Source of the DNA: Okeania sp. SIO2B3
Lineage (GTDB): Bacteria > Cyanobacteriota > Cyanobacteriia > Cyanobacteriales > Microcoleaceae
Direction: 5' to 3'
Assembly: GCF_010672525.1 (NCBI RefSeq)
Contig: NZ_JAAHGH010000004.1
Span: 304,307-368,306, forward strand
DNA: 64,000 bases
The position numbers were made by a program, and so were the translations under genes. Below, in pieces: positions 1 to 9,493 of the stretch. Under the pieces are notes generated by a model. The model saw only the letters and a list, made by a program, of their open reading frames with translations, ran no database searches and was not told the origin of the DNA. The stretch's first letter is position 1, and each line of letters starts with the position of its first letter.

Positions 1-1479
1 GTCTGCTACAACTTTTGCTTCCCCATTGACTTTACCCTTGAGTTTTGCTGGAGAAACATCAACTACTTCTTTTTCTTTAGCAGCATTTTCGACAATTTCA
101 TCCAGTGGCAGATGCAGTTGTAAACCATTATTTATATCCATAGGTGGAGGAGTTCCATCCACTTTCATACATTCGTTAATCTCTTCAGGAGATAAAACCC
201 GGTCATAAATTCGTAGATTAGCAACCTTACCATTATAGTATTCGGTGTTAGGAATGTGGCTACCCAATCTTACCTCAGTAGCTGAACCTATAGGTATGTT
301 TTTACCTTTACCACTGTGCCACAAAATACCACCAAGATAAATTTTCATCTCACCTGTGGCAACATTTTTAGTAAATGCCCAGTAAGTCCATTTACCTTTA
401 AAATCACTAGTCTCAACTAATTTGTCTATTCTGTCAAAAGTGTTAGTATTACTGCCACAATCAAAGTAAATGCGACTATTTGACCAAGGTAAATGAATAT
501 TCACTACATAACCATTATTTTCTGCCCGAAGAAGAGTACTGTTTTTAGGTTGAGAATCGCCACCATATGCCCAAAAACCAATTGTGATTTCACCTGTTTG
601 AGGAATAGTTGCTGTTGGTAGTTCAATATAATCATCAACTCCATCAAAGTTGATACAGTTGCCAAAGCGGGAGTCCGCTACAATTGCTGCACCATGAACT
701 TTGCCATTAAATTTGTTGCCTGAAATATCAACAACTTCTTTTTCTTTAGCTGCATTTTCAACAATTTCATTCAGTGGCAAATGCAGTTGTAAACCACTAT
801 TTATATCCATAGGTGGAGGAGCTGCATCTATTTTCATACATTCATTGATGTCTTCTGGTGATAATACTCGGTCATAAATCCTTAGATGAGCAATTTGACC
901 ATTATAGAAACTATTATAAGTTTCACGACCAAACATCACCTTAACAACTGAATCTAAATCTATAGCTTTGTCTTTACCTGTACCACTGTGCCACAAACTA
1001 CCATTAAGATAAATATTCATCTCCCCTTTGGCAACATTCTTAGTAAATGTCCAGTAAGTCCATTTATCTTTAAAATCAACAGCCTCACCTACCTTCTCAA
1101 TTCTGTCAAAAGGATTTCCATAATCAAGGATGATGCGACGATCTGACCATGGTAAATAGACGCGAATAAGTGGCTGATTACCTTTATTATATGCAGATAT
1201 TAAAACAGTATTTTTAGGTAAAGACTTGCCACCATATGCCCAAAAACCAATTGTGATTTCACCTGTTTGGGGAATAGTTTCTTTTGGCAGATCAATATAA
1301 TCATCTACTCCATCAAAATGTACACAGTTGCCGAATTGCGAGTCGGGCACAATTTTTGCACCATGAACTTTGCCATTAAGTTTGTTGCCTGAAATATCAA
1401 CAACTTCTTTTTCTTTAGCTGCATTTTCGACAATTTCATTCAGTGGCAGATGCAGTTGTAAACCACTATTTATATCCAT
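1..1479 (-). repeat. Tandem 669-bp in-frame repeat encoding LamG units
   Basis: The codon for Met of the unit-start motif MDINSGLQ lies at 1477-1479, 808-810 and 139-141, an exact 669-bp (223-codon) period. Units are 1479-811, 810-142 and 141-1 (the last cut by the window edge). DNA similarity between units is high with scattered changes, indicating duplication followed by divergence. Confidence 0.9.
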
Positions 1480-2283
1480 AGGTTTAGTTTCAGGAGTTTC
1501 ACTAATTGGACTTGTAGAAGTAGTATTACTAGCAACATAAATATCGTGTAGATCGTTAGGTATTGTACCTTTAATCTTTTTTTGTTTGAAAGTAAGAGTA
1601 ATAGATGTATAACGTTGGTCACTCGGTAACTGAAACAAACCTAGACCCGTATCTGTGCCAAAAGAAGTACCTGGGTTGGGTGGAGTTGGACTGAACTCTT
1701 GTTTACCTTGAGAGTTTTTACCAGATATAGTTTGAGTAGCTGCATCTAGGAATACTCGAGCATTGTTCCCTTTGCCAAGGGTCCCACTGTTGAATAATTT
1801 CCAGTCAGCTAAATTTACTGGACTACCATCTAGAGTTGTTGCTGTGACTTTTATGGTTGTATATCCAGCTGCAGTACCGTTGAAAAATCTTGAGATGGCC
1901 AAATAAGTGTCACCACAGGTAGCGCCATCAGTTGCTTTTGAGCCAGCTAGAGAAGCTTTGTAGTTACTAAAATCTAGAGTAACAGAATAGTTATTTTCAC
2001 GTCCTATAGTCCTGATTTGAGGCATAGTAACAGTGATACCTTTGACTTGACCCGTTAAGCTAAATTGATTCTCTATTTCCCCAGAGAGGAGGCGATCTTC
2101 TGTGATGGGGATACCACCATCTGGCTTTCCTTTCCAAGCACGGTCATCATAGTCTATTTGATTGTAGGTGATACCTATTGTACCTCCTAAACCATCAGAG
2201 ATTTGCGCTGTTTGGCCAAACCCTGGATACTTATAGTCGGTAGTATCCCAAAAGGTGAGGTTTTTAGTAGCGACTTCAGACAT
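1..2283 (-). CDS. LamG-like (concanavalin A-like) repeat protein, 3' end outside the window
   Basis: The minus strand is open from the ATG at 2281-2283 to the window edge (761 codons, no stop), so the C-terminus is cut off. A good Shine-Dalgarno (AAGGAG) lies about 7 nt before the ATG. Residues ~1-260 are a domain I do not recognise, with no signal peptide (starts MSEVATKNLTFW). From residue ~269 the protein is built of 223-residue units that begin MDINSGLQLHLPLNE and contain the LamG/jelly-roll signatures HFDGVDDYIDLP, TIGFWAYGG, NIYLNGSLWHSG and RIYDRVLSPEDI. Such folds usually bind carbohydrate or mediate adhesion; the lack of an N-terminal signal leaves export by a C-terminal or type I route as a possibility. 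LamG assignment is fairly sure, function unknown. Confidence 0.85.
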   Translation of the reverse strand, partial: MSEVATKNLTFWDTTDYKYPGFGQTAQISDGLGGTIGITYNQIDYDDRAWKGKPDGGIPITEDRLLSGEIENQFSLTGQVKGITVTMPQIRTIGRENNYSVTLDFSNYKASLAGSKATDGATCGDTYLAISRFFNGTAAGYTTIKVTATTLDGSPVNLADWKLFNSGTLGKGNNARVFLDAATQTISGKNSQGKQEFSPTPPNPGTSFGTDTGLGLFQLPSDQRYTSITLTFKQKKIKGTIPNDLHDIYVASNTTSTSPISETPETKPMDINSGLQLHLPLNEIVENAAKEKEVVDISGNKLNGKVHGAKIVPDSQFGNCVHFDGVDDYIDLPKETIPQTGEITIGFWAYGGKSLPKNTVLISAYNKGNQPLIRVYLPWSDRRIILDYGNPFDRIEKVGEAVDFKDKWTYWTFTKNVAKGEMNIYLNGSLWHSGTGKDKAIDLDSVVKVMFGRETYNSFYNGQIAHLRIYDRVLSPEDINECMKIDAAPPPMDINSGLQLHLPLNEIVENAAKEKEVVDISGNKFNGKVHGAAIVADSRFGNCINFDGVDDYIELPTATIPQTGEITIGFWAYGGDSQPKNSTLLRAENNGYVVNIHLPWSNSRIYFDCGSNTNTFDRIDKLVETSDFKGKWTYWAFTKNVATGEMKIYLGGILWHSGKGKNIPIGSATEVRLGSHIPNTEYYNGKVANLRIYDRVLSPEEINECMKVDGTPPPMDINNGLQLHLPLDEIVENAAKEKEVVDVSPAKLKGKVNGEAKVVAD

Positions 2284-2872
2284 TATAATGCTCCTTATTT
2301 ATTCATTAATCGGCAATTTCTAGCGATACTAATAATTCTCTGATTGTCTGAAAAAATATACAATCCAGATATTTTTTGCTCAAGTATAAGTTTTTTGATG
2401 CATCAACTCAACATTTCTTAATAATACATTTTACCACTGATTAAATTATTCATAGAGTTAAATTTTATTAAGGATTATTGCTAAATTTTGTTCGGGAACA
2501 GGCATGGCCAATTTGTCATAAAGTCCAATATTTCAACGATAATAATGGCCTACTTGAAGCTCATAAAATCAAAAACTTTCTATCATTAAGTGATTGACTA
2601 TATCAAAAAAAATAATGATTTATATGGTTTTTATATTTCAAAGATCAAATGAAATCGATATTAATTAGTAAAGCTGATATCAGTTGTTATTGAAACTAGC
2701 AAAATCAGGATTCAATATACTAATATTCCTGATACTATACCATGTCAAATATCAAACTGCTAGTTGCTGCAATACAATACAAAAATATTGGGGATATTCA
2801 CAATTATATGATTTAATTTGTCTGCCTCAAAATGGTAAAAAAATATCTTTTAAAGAAAGTAAAATCAATCTT
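2284..2872. other. Intergenic, AT-rich
   Basis: This 589-bp divergent gap holds the Shine-Dalgarno of the LamG gene (near 2291-2296) and presumably promoters for both flanking genes. An open frame continues upstream of the receiver-GGDEF gene to 2684, but its residues are not protein-like for that family. I see no RNA gene or clear repeat. Confidence 0.5.
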
Positions 2873-4261
2873 ATGAATCAGGAAATATTAGTAGGAAATA
2901 TATTAATTATTGACGATCAAATCAATAATTTACGAGTTTTAACTACTATTTTAAAGGGGAAAAATTATACAGTAAGAAAAGCTATAGATGGTGAAACTGC
3001 AATTGAAGCAGCTCAAATAGAACCCCCTAATTTAATTATTTTAGATATAAAAATGCCAGGAATGGACGGCTATGAAGTTTGCAAACACTTAAAATCAAAT
3101 CAAAAAACTCAAGATATTCCAATTATTTTTATTAGTGCTTTAAGTGAAGTATTTGATAAAGTAAAAGCTTTTGAAGTAGGCGGAATTGATTATATTACTA
3201 AGCCATTTCAGGAGGAAGAAGTCTTAGCAAGAATTAACAGTCAGTTAACGATTCAGAAACAACAAAAACTTTTACAACAAGAAAAAGCACTATTGAAACA
3301 GGAACAAGAAAAGCTTAAGCAAGAAATTCAACAAAGAAAAGAAGCAGAAGCAATTTTATATCAATCTAGAGCCTTGATTTCTAGTATTTTAAGGAGTTCC
3401 CTTGATGGGGTTGCTGCCTTAGAAGCTGTTAGAAATCCCAAAACAGCAGAAATTGAAGATTTTCGCTGCCTGGAAGTTAATCCTATTATTGCTGAAGTCT
3501 TCAATCAAGAACGAGAAAATTTAATTGGAAAGTTGATTTTCAGAAGGTTTATCAATAAAATTGATCCTAATTTATTTGCTGCTTTTGTCGGTGTTGTAGA
3601 AACAGGAATATCCTTACAAAAAGACTTTAATTATAAGTACAAAGAAGAACAAAAATGGTATTCTTGCATAGCAGTAAAATTAGCTGATGGTTTTGCTATT
3701 ACGGTCAGAGATATTACTAAAAGAAAAACATTAGAATTAGAGCTAAATCATCTCGCAACTATTGACGGATTAACAGGAGTTTATAACCGTTCCACTTTTG
3801 ATCAAACTATCGCGCAAGAATGGCAACGTGCTCAAAGAGAAAAACAACCTTTATCTTTGATTTTATTTGATGCGGATTATTTTAAATTATATAATGATTA
3901 TTATGGGCATCAAGCTGGAGATAATTGTTTGGTACAAATTGCCCATGCTGCTTCAGAAATGGTCAAGCGTCCGGGAGATTTTGTTGCTCGTTATGGTGGT
4001 GAAGAATTTGTGATCATTTTACCTAATACGGATCGACAAGGAGCGATCGCTGTCGCCGAGCGTATTCGACAAGCTATTCAGTTACTAGCTATTCCCCACG
4101 AATGTTCGGAAGTAAGTTCTGTTGTTTCCGTTAGTATGGGAATTGCTTGTGTTATTCCTACTACAGACAGTTCACCAGAGACTCTGATTAGTATGGCGGA
4201 TCAAGCAATGTACAAAGCAAAACAGCAGGGGCGAAATCTGGCGATCGTCTACAGTACATAA
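2873..4261 (+). CDS. Response regulator with PAS-like region and GGDEF domain (diguanylate cyclase)
   Basis: 462 aa. Residues ~9-125 are a receiver domain with acidic pocket DD (14-15), phosphoacceptor D58 (LIILDIKMPGMDG) and K110 (YITKPF). A Gln/Lys/Glu-rich coiled coil (~125-160) links it to a PAS-like segment (~165-285, ending ITVRDITKRK) and a GGDEF domain (~295-460). The active loop is RYGGEEF, and RPGD lies five residues before GGEEF, a canonical c-di-GMP inhibitory I-site, so an active, feedback-regulated diguanylate cyclase is expected. I chose ATG 2873 because the receiver fold starts there; the frame is open to 2684 but that extension looks non-domain. Orphan in context; no sensor kinase adjacent. 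Confidence 0.9.
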   Translation: MNQEILVGNILIIDDQINNLRVLTTILKGKNYTVRKAIDGETAIEAAQIEPPNLIILDIKMPGMDGYEVCKHLKSNQKTQDIPIIFISALSEVFDKVKAFEVGGIDYITKPFQEEEVLARINSQLTIQKQQKLLQQEKALLKQEQEKLKQEIQQRKEAEAILYQSRALISSILRSSLDGVAALEAVRNPKTAEIEDFRCLEVNPIIAEVFNQERENLIGKLIFRRFINKIDPNLFAAFVGVVETGISLQKDFNYKYKEEQKWYSCIAVKLADGFAITVRDITKRKTLELELNHLATIDGLTGVYNRSTFDQTIAQEWQRAQREKQPLSLILFDADYFKLYNDYYGHQAGDNCLVQIAHAASEMVKRPGDFVARYGGEEFVIILPNTDRQGAIAVAERIRQAIQLLAIPHECSEVSSVVSVSMGIACVIPTTDSSPETLISMADQAMYKAKQQGRNLAIVYST

Positions 4262-4262
4262 G

Positions 4263-4323
4263 ATGGGGGGATGGGCAGATGGGCAGATGGGCAGATGGGC
4301 GGATGGGCAGATGGGCAGATGGG
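4263..4323. repeat. Octanucleotide tandem repeat (GATGGGCA)
   Basis: Immediately after the stop codon of the GGDEF gene, about seven copies of GATGGGCA (with GATGGGCG/GATGGGGG variants) run head to tail. Short tandemly repeated sequences of this sort are common in filamentous cyanobacteria. A similar GGGGAGAT run lies near 63517-63540. Confidence 0.85.
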
Positions 4324-4423
4324 GACCCACCCCTACTCCCAGGAGGGGAATATCGAGAAAGATTTGGCAATGGCGCTCAGATGGAACATTTTTTTATACC
4401 GAATTAAACTGATTTGATGTAAA

Positions 4424-4562
4424 CAGGATTTACGCAAATTCACCTTTAAAATGCCATATGTAGGGGCGTTAACGATAGTTATGCGCAAGCTTTTGGCATT
4501 TGCGTTCCGCAAAGCTCCGAATTGCGCCCTCACTTGATACGCGTGTCCGTGCGTAAGTCCTG
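4424..4562. mobile_element. MITE-like element with CAGGAnTTACGCA ends
   Basis: The ends CAGGATTTACGCA (4424) and TGCGTAAGTCCTG (ending 4562) form an inverted repeat around a 139-bp stretch. A single similar end (TGCGTAAGTCCTGAC) is seen near 32176-32190. No reading frame of interest is inside. Confidence 0.6.
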
Positions 4563-4747
4563 ATAAACATAAGAATAATTAATGCGCTCCTAGGGTGTAA
4601 TTATCAAAAAGGCGATCGTGTTTGTGTTAATTACTTAACATAGGTGGTGATATAAAGGTTAAAAGCTAAATAGAAAACGGTACAGTTTTTACTTTTAAAA
4701 TTCAACTTATACCGTTTCACGGAATTCAAAAGTCAAAAGTCATGCAT

Positions 4748-4800
4748 CGAGTGCGTAATTCTGAGGTTTCCTCAGAATGTAAGAGGCACTCAAGACAGTC
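4748..4800. repeat. Dispersed palindromic repeat (ATTCTGAGG/CCTCAGAAT)
   Basis: Contains the hairpin ATTCTGAGGTTTCCTCAGAAT, flanked by GAGTGCG and GGCACTCAAG. Related copies are at about 9494-9540 and 19820-19866. Possible small structured RNA or transposon end; function unknown. Confidence 0.7.
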
Positions 4801-4986
4801 ATGCATTATGATTTTATAGCTCAAAACTTTGATGCTTCAATAATTTCAGCAAATTATTCAAAATCTAAAGTTTGAAACTATTTGTAACATTCTTTTTTCA
4901 AATTGGTATTACTATTGTGAATTCTGGGAATTTTAAAAATCAAGCAAATAAGTGTCAGATGATTGCCTTAAAACCTGGAATTCCAT

Positions 4987-5125
4987 GATACAATCTTAAT
5001 TGTCGATGACCGCCCCGATCGTCGTTTATTATTAATTAAACTTTTACAATCTCTAGTTTTTCAAATTGAAGAAGCTAGTAACGGACAATAAGCCATAGAA
5101 AAATGGGAAATAAGGTAACCTAATT
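4987..5125 (+). pseudogene. Response-regulator receiver domain fragment
   Basis: One frame reads DTILIVDDRPDRRLLLIKLL and then QSLVFQIEEASNGQ before a TAA, continuing AIEKWEI and further stops. This is the N-terminal half of a receiver domain of the kind found in cyanobacterial hybrid kinases (DD pocket, ASNGQ turn). No start codon fits and the phosphoacceptor region has decayed, so it is a relic of a lost signalling gene. Confidence 0.75.
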
Positions 5126-5183
5126 TATGATTTATTAGATGTAAAAACTGTATATTTGGTCATCTTAAAATTCTTGATTTTGT

Positions 5184-5978
5184 TCACAATTTATAGATGT
5201 CAATATCAAGGTTTTCACTAACTGTAATAATACTTTGTTCTGGAAATTTTTGCCACCTACCTAAAAATAAAGGTTCAGAAGCTATAATCACAGCATTGGG
5301 GAAATGAGGATCGTCTTTTAGCCAATAAAGACTAGGGGGAGTCGCACCTTGGGCAAACCTAGAGGCAACTAATTTATGTCCGTCTGTAATGATTGTATTT
5401 GCCAAAAATTTAATTTCCTTTGTTTGAGCAATTTCTGTCAAAATTCCTAATATTTCCTGTAGAGCGTGTTTAAAATTACAGCCAATACCAATATTAGATA
5501 ATATTTCATTAATTAATAATGCAAAAATATGTTCTGAATCTGTATTACCTTTAATCAATAAATAAGGAATTTCTTTGAGGTAATCGCGTATTTCTTTATA
5601 AAGAGTAAATCTGAATTTATCAATATAACCGTTATGAATAAACAATATATTTTTATAACTAAATGGTTGACAGTTACTCAAATCAATTCCTTGACCAGGA
5701 GTTGCACTTCTAACATAACCGATCATACATCCTGACTCTATATAACGACCGAGACTATTGAGATTTATATCATTCCATATTGGCTGAATATTTTTATAAG
5801 TAAAAGGTAAACTTTGTTTTTGATGATGATACCAACCCACCCCAAAACCATCAGCATTTAGTAATCCTTCTTTCATTTCGCGAGGTTGATAACCTTGAAC
5901 TATTAATGAGTGTTCTGGTTGACTAACAATTGATTCTAATAAAATTGGCTCACCGAGATAGCCTAGTAATCTACACAT
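5184..5978 (-). CDS. Class II glutamine amidotransferase family protein (YafJ/EgtC-like)
   Basis: 264 aa. Begins MCRLLGYLGEP: after Met removal Cys2 is the N-terminal nucleophile of Ntn-type class II amidotransferases. Other family signatures are NADGFGVGWY (~43-52), YVRSATPG (~88-95), NCQPFSY, FIHNGYI (~113-119) and GNTDSEHIF. The fold releases ammonia from glutamine (or hydrolyses a gamma-glutamyl amide, as EgtC does). No synthetase partner or ergothioneine genes are adjacent, so the substrate is unknown. Monocistronic as seen; length is normal for the single-domain family. Confidence 0.9.
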   Translation of the reverse strand: MCRLLGYLGEPILLESIVSQPEHSLIVQGYQPREMKEGLLNADGFGVGWYHHQKQSLPFTYKNIQPIWNDINLNSLGRYIESGCMIGYVRSATPGQGIDLSNCQPFSYKNILFIHNGYIDKFRFTLYKEIRDYLKEIPYLLIKGNTDSEHIFALLINEILSNIGIGCNFKHALQEILGILTEIAQTKEIKFLANTIITDGHKLVASRFAQGATPPSLYWLKDDPHFPNAVIIASEPLFLGRWQKFPEQSIITVSENLDIDIYKL

Positions 5979-6238
5979 ATCAATTTTATATTGTTTATTT
6001 AATATATTGTCTACTTGTTAATCATAACATTGTGATTATCAAGACAATCAATTTAAAACTAATTCAGTGGTATTTTATGAGATTTTTGATGTCATCAATT
6101 ACAATTAAATAGTTGAGTTGTGAGTTGACAATTAATATGAAATATGCTGCTTTATTCTTGAGTATTGCTATTGGTTTAATCGTACTGGGAATTAAATTTG
6201 GTGGGTGAGGATGGTTATTAGTTTGGTCTGGGGTAGTA

Positions 6239-6415
6239 ATATCATGTCCGGATAATTAGTTATAAAAAAACTTTCTCTTTCAACTCCAGTTCTTCTTCTT
6301 TCTTCCCTCTTTCCTCCCAACCCACCCCTAACCCCTCCCAGGAAGGGTTAGGGGTGGGTTGACTCCTGAGGACTCCGTAGTTATTTATTTATCACTGTTT
6401 AACCGGACATGATAT
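6239..6415. mobile_element. MITE with ATATCATGTCCGG terminal repeats
   Basis: Left end ATATCATGTCCGGATAAT and right end ACCGGACATGATAT are inverted copies bracketing 177 bp, with a GC-rich palindromic island (CCCACCCCTAACCCCTCC and its complement, 6315-6360) in the middle. A second copy of the right end (TTCAACCGGACATGATAT) follows at 6421-6438. No coding sequence. Members or single ends recur at ~25172, 30765, 33588, 36951, 40372, 49403, 53610 and 54415. Confidence 0.75.
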
Positions 6416-6518
6416 AACTATTCAACCGGACATGATATAACCCACCAAGGAAAACTAGGTGGGTTTGAGATGAGGGAAAAATATTGAATTATTCTATTGT
6501 CGAATTTTCACTTCTAAC

Positions 6519-6622
6519 ATTAGACATCTCCTTCAAAATAGGGAACAGGGAACAGGAGTAAAGAATTGACAATTTATAGATAAGAATTGCTTTGATTTTT
6601 GATTTTTGGAGATGTCTATTAG
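6519..6622. mobile_element. MITE with ATTAGACATCTCC terminal repeats
   Basis: ATTAGACATCTCC at the left and GGAGATGTCTATTAG at the right bracket 104 bp just downstream of the M3 peptidase stop codon. The same family occurs at about 44255-44350 and 52286-52414, with single ends near 15628 and 41518. Confidence 0.75.
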
Positions 6623-6623
6623 T

Positions 6624-8729
6624 TTAAGCAGCAGCGATCAAACCACTATGTCTCAACAAAGGTTCAGTGTTCGGTTCGCGACCTCGGAAAGTTTTAAATA
6701 CCTCCATCGGATGCAAACTACCACCTAATGCTAATACTGTATCTCGAAAACGTTTACCACAACTGGCGATCGCTACTTCATCTTCTAAACCAGCTTCTTC
6801 AAAAGCAGCAAAAGCGTCAGCACTCAATACTTCTGCCCATTTATAACTATAATAACCAGCAGCATAACCGCCAGCAAAAATATGTCCAAAGGCACATAAA
6901 AATGAATCTTCTGGCAATGGAGCTAACACAGTAGTAGTTTGAGCGATGCGGTTACGCACATCCATCACTGTTTCTTCACCACGTGGTTGATAACGGTGAT
7001 GTAGCTCAATATCAACTAAACTAAAATGCAACTGACGCAACATCCCACTGCCGCTCATATAATTTCTGGCAGCCAAAAGTTTCTGATAATAATGTTCTGG
7101 CAGAGTTTCCCCTGTTTCATAATGTTTTGCCATTCCAAATAATGTGGCGCGGTCGTAACACCAGTTTTCCATAAACTGACTGGGTAACTCCACTGCATCC
7201 CACTCTACATTATTAATACCAGCAGCTCCTGCATAGTCAACCTTTGTCAACATATGTTGTAAACCATGACCGAACTCATGGAAAAGAGTTTCTACCTCAC
7301 TAAAAGTCATCAAACTAGGTTTACCATCTACAGGTGGTGTTTGGTTGCATTGCAAATAAGCTACTGGCAAACGCAAAGTAGTTTGACCATTTTCCACAAG
7401 TTTCGCGCGAGTTATACATTCACCCATCCATGCACCCCCCCGTTTTTCCGCCGGGCGACTATAAGCATCAAGATAGAAATAAGCGATCGGTGTATTTTTC
7501 TCATCACTAACTTGGAAATAACGCACATCTTGATGCCATACTGGTGCTTCCCCATCAGCAGCAGTAATATTAATACCAAATATCCGTTTAACTAAAGCAA
7601 ATAAACCATCAAGAACTTGGGGGAGTGGGAAATATGGTCGTAACTCTTCGGCAGTAAAAGCAAACTTTTCTTCCCGCAGTCTTTCCGCCCAAAAACTGGT
7701 ATCCCAATGTTTCAGGTCATTTGCCTCTAGTGCATTTTTACTGGCAGCAAATTTTTTCAATTCTTCCAAGTCTGTAACTGCAGCATCATAACTCACACTG
7801 CGTAGCTCTTCTAATAACTTTTCCACTGCTGCGACACCAGGTGCCATTTTACTAGCGAGACTCAGTTCTGCATAACTATTAAAGCCTAAAATTTGAGTTT
7901 TTTGTTGACGTAGCTCCAAAATACGTTGAATTAGAGGATAGTTGTTTAACTCTCCACTAGAAGCACGACTAATAAAAGCTTTATACAGTTGTTCTCGCAA
8001 CTCCCGTCGTTTGCTGTGCTGCATAAAGGGCATAAAACTGGGATAGTCGAGAGTGATGCGCCATGGTCCGTTTTCTGGTGTTGCGTTCTCTGCTCCAGCA
8101 TCTCTGGCACCTTGAGCTGCCAAACTTAATAAACTGGGAGGTAAACCATCAACTTCTTCTTTGTTTGTCAATGTGAGACTAAAAGCTTTTGTGGCATCCA
8201 GGACATTGTTGGAAAACTTTGTAGAAAGTTCTGCTAATTCTAGTTGAATGGTATTGAAACGTTCTCGCTGTTCGCCTTCTAAACCTACTCCCGAAAGTTC
8301 TGCATCTCTGATAGCAGCTTCAACTATGCGTTTTTGTCCTGAATCTAGATTTTGCCAACTATCACTATTGTGTAATTTTTTGAAGGCTTGATAAAGAGGT
8401 TGACTTTGGTTTAGTTTATTAGAAAATTCTACTACTTTTGGTTGTACTTCATTATAAGCTTTTCTTAGTTCAGGACTATTTTTTACTCCCATTAAATGCC
8501 CTACTATTCCCCAACTCCAACTTAAACGGTCTACTAATTTTTGTAGGGGTTCTACCAGGTCATTCCAAGTAGGCTTAACCGTGGTTTCTAAGTGTGTTAA
8601 TTCTTGCTCTAATTCTATCAGAAGTTCTGTCATTGTAGGGACTACATCTTCTGGTTTAATAGATTCAAAAGGAGGTAATCCTTTACCATTTAATAATGCT
8701 TTATTTGTAACTGTAGCTTGAGCATTCAT
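6624..8729 (-). CDS. prlC: M3 family metallopeptidase, oligopeptidase A type
   Basis: 701 aa from ATG 8729 (a TTG at 8753 would add eight residues; homologues I know begin close to MxAxATxTNxLLxGxGLPPF, favouring the ATG). The zinc site is LFHEFGHGLQ near residue 480, with the downstream Glu expected in ELPSQFMENW. The N-terminal part (GLPPFESIKPEDVVPTM) and the C-terminal GGYAAGYYSYKWAEVLSADAF are typical of the oligopeptidase A/PrlC branch. It degrades short cytosolic peptides after proteolysis by larger proteases. Stand-alone gene; a MITE abuts its 3' end. Confidence 0.93.
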   Translation of the reverse strand: MNAQATVTNKALLNGKGLPPFESIKPEDVVPTMTELLIELEQELTHLETTVKPTWNDLVEPLQKLVDRLSWSWGIVGHLMGVKNSPELRKAYNEVQPKVVEFSNKLNQSQPLYQAFKKLHNSDSWQNLDSGQKRIVEAAIRDAELSGVGLEGEQRERFNTIQLELAELSTKFSNNVLDATKAFSLTLTNKEEVDGLPPSLLSLAAQGARDAGAENATPENGPWRITLDYPSFMPFMQHSKRRELREQLYKAFISRASSGELNNYPLIQRILELRQQKTQILGFNSYAELSLASKMAPGVAAVEKLLEELRSVSYDAAVTDLEELKKFAASKNALEANDLKHWDTSFWAERLREEKFAFTAEELRPYFPLPQVLDGLFALVKRIFGINITAADGEAPVWHQDVRYFQVSDEKNTPIAYFYLDAYSRPAEKRGGAWMGECITRAKLVENGQTTLRLPVAYLQCNQTPPVDGKPSLMTFSEVETLFHEFGHGLQHMLTKVDYAGAAGINNVEWDAVELPSQFMENWCYDRATLFGMAKHYETGETLPEHYYQKLLAARNYMSGSGMLRQLHFSLVDIELHHRYQPRGEETVMDVRNRIAQTTTVLAPLPEDSFLCAFGHIFAGGYAAGYYSYKWAEVLSADAFAAFEEAGLEDEVAIASCGKRFRDTVLALGGSLHPMEVFKTFRGREPNTEPLLRHSGLIAAA

Positions 8730-8753
8730 ACGCTGTTTTTCTTGATATTCCAA

Positions 8754-9012
8754 TCATCTTTATTTTTGGTGTTATATTATTGTAGCTTAAATGAGCAAAA
8801 AATCAAATTTTATTTCAGGTCATCTTTTGATAATTAGCAATAATATTCAAGTGAATTGACTATTAACCGATATAGTAGTCAGGAAGGAGTGAAGTTGAAA
8901 TAAGTTTTATTTTGAATATTCCATTTTTTGAGGTAAGCTATCAGCTGACGGCTGATAGCTAATAGCTGACGGCTGTTTGCGCAGTATTCCCCAGGAAATG
9001 CTTACAAAATCG
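8754..9012. other. Intergenic with AGCTGACGGCTGA-type repeat
   Basis: AT-rich promoter region for the M3 peptidase, then at 8934-9005 a repeat built of TAGCTGACGGCTG units bracketed by GTAAGC and GCTTAC. The same repeat appears near 25400-25590, 35890-36130 and inside the panE pseudogene (46120-46170). Confidence 0.65.
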
Positions 9013-9414
9013 TTATTTGTTCAAAAATTCATGGGGAATAATTTGTTCGGGACAATTGGGGAACTCTGCCTGTTTCCAAATAGAAGATTTTTTCCAAATA
9101 GAAGAGAAAAGCTCTTTATCGGTTTTAAGATCTATTTGTTGATAGGAAATATAACCATATTCCTTCTCTTCATTGATTAGCATTCTAGTCGTAAAAGAGT
9201 TTCTTTCAACCAACGAGTTTTCATAAATCATCACATTAGTATTATGCAAATCGTGATTATCAACATTTTTGGCATTAGTACAACAAATATATCGAACTTC
9301 TACCCCAGCTTCTGCTTGCTCTCTAAGTACTTGTAGATGTACTTGTGTCGGAGATTCAGGAAGTATAAAAACTGCTTCATAAAACCGATATAAAACGTCA
9401 TAATTAGTGACATT
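9013..9414 (-). pseudogene. 5'-truncated gene, product not recognised
   Basis: The minus frame is open from a TAA at 9415-9417 down to 9013 and reads NVTNYDVLYRFYEAVFILPE, then SPTQVHLQVLREQAEAG and further well-formed protein sequence, but there is no ATG at the start of the open frame; the only start-like codon is a TTG at 9249. The 134 codons look like the C-terminal part of a soluble alpha/beta protein I cannot name. A TnpB C-terminal relic sits directly upstream, so the 5' part was probably removed by an IS200/IS605-type event. Confidence 0.6.
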
Positions 9415-9421
9415 TTAATGT

Positions 9422-9490
9422 TTACTTCCTGCTTCCACCGGAACTGTCAGCAGCACTCCGTCCACAGGCATCAACGGTCAAGCCGACCGC
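9422..9490 (-). pseudogene. Relic of a TnpB (IS200/IS605 OrfB) C-terminus
   Basis: A minus frame ending at TAA 9422-9424 reads HAVGLTVDACGRSAADSSGG and SRK. The AVGLTVDACG stretch resembles the tail that follows the DRDxNAAxNIL motif in cyanobacterial TnpB proteins. The catalytic part is absent; upstream the frame runs into a palindromic repeat. Confidence 0.5.
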
Positions 9491-9493
9491 ATG

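Noticed and set aside
2684..2872. N-terminal extension of the receiver-GGDEF protein
   Set aside because: The extra 63 residues have no domain similarity, and the receiver begins at the ATG at 2873.
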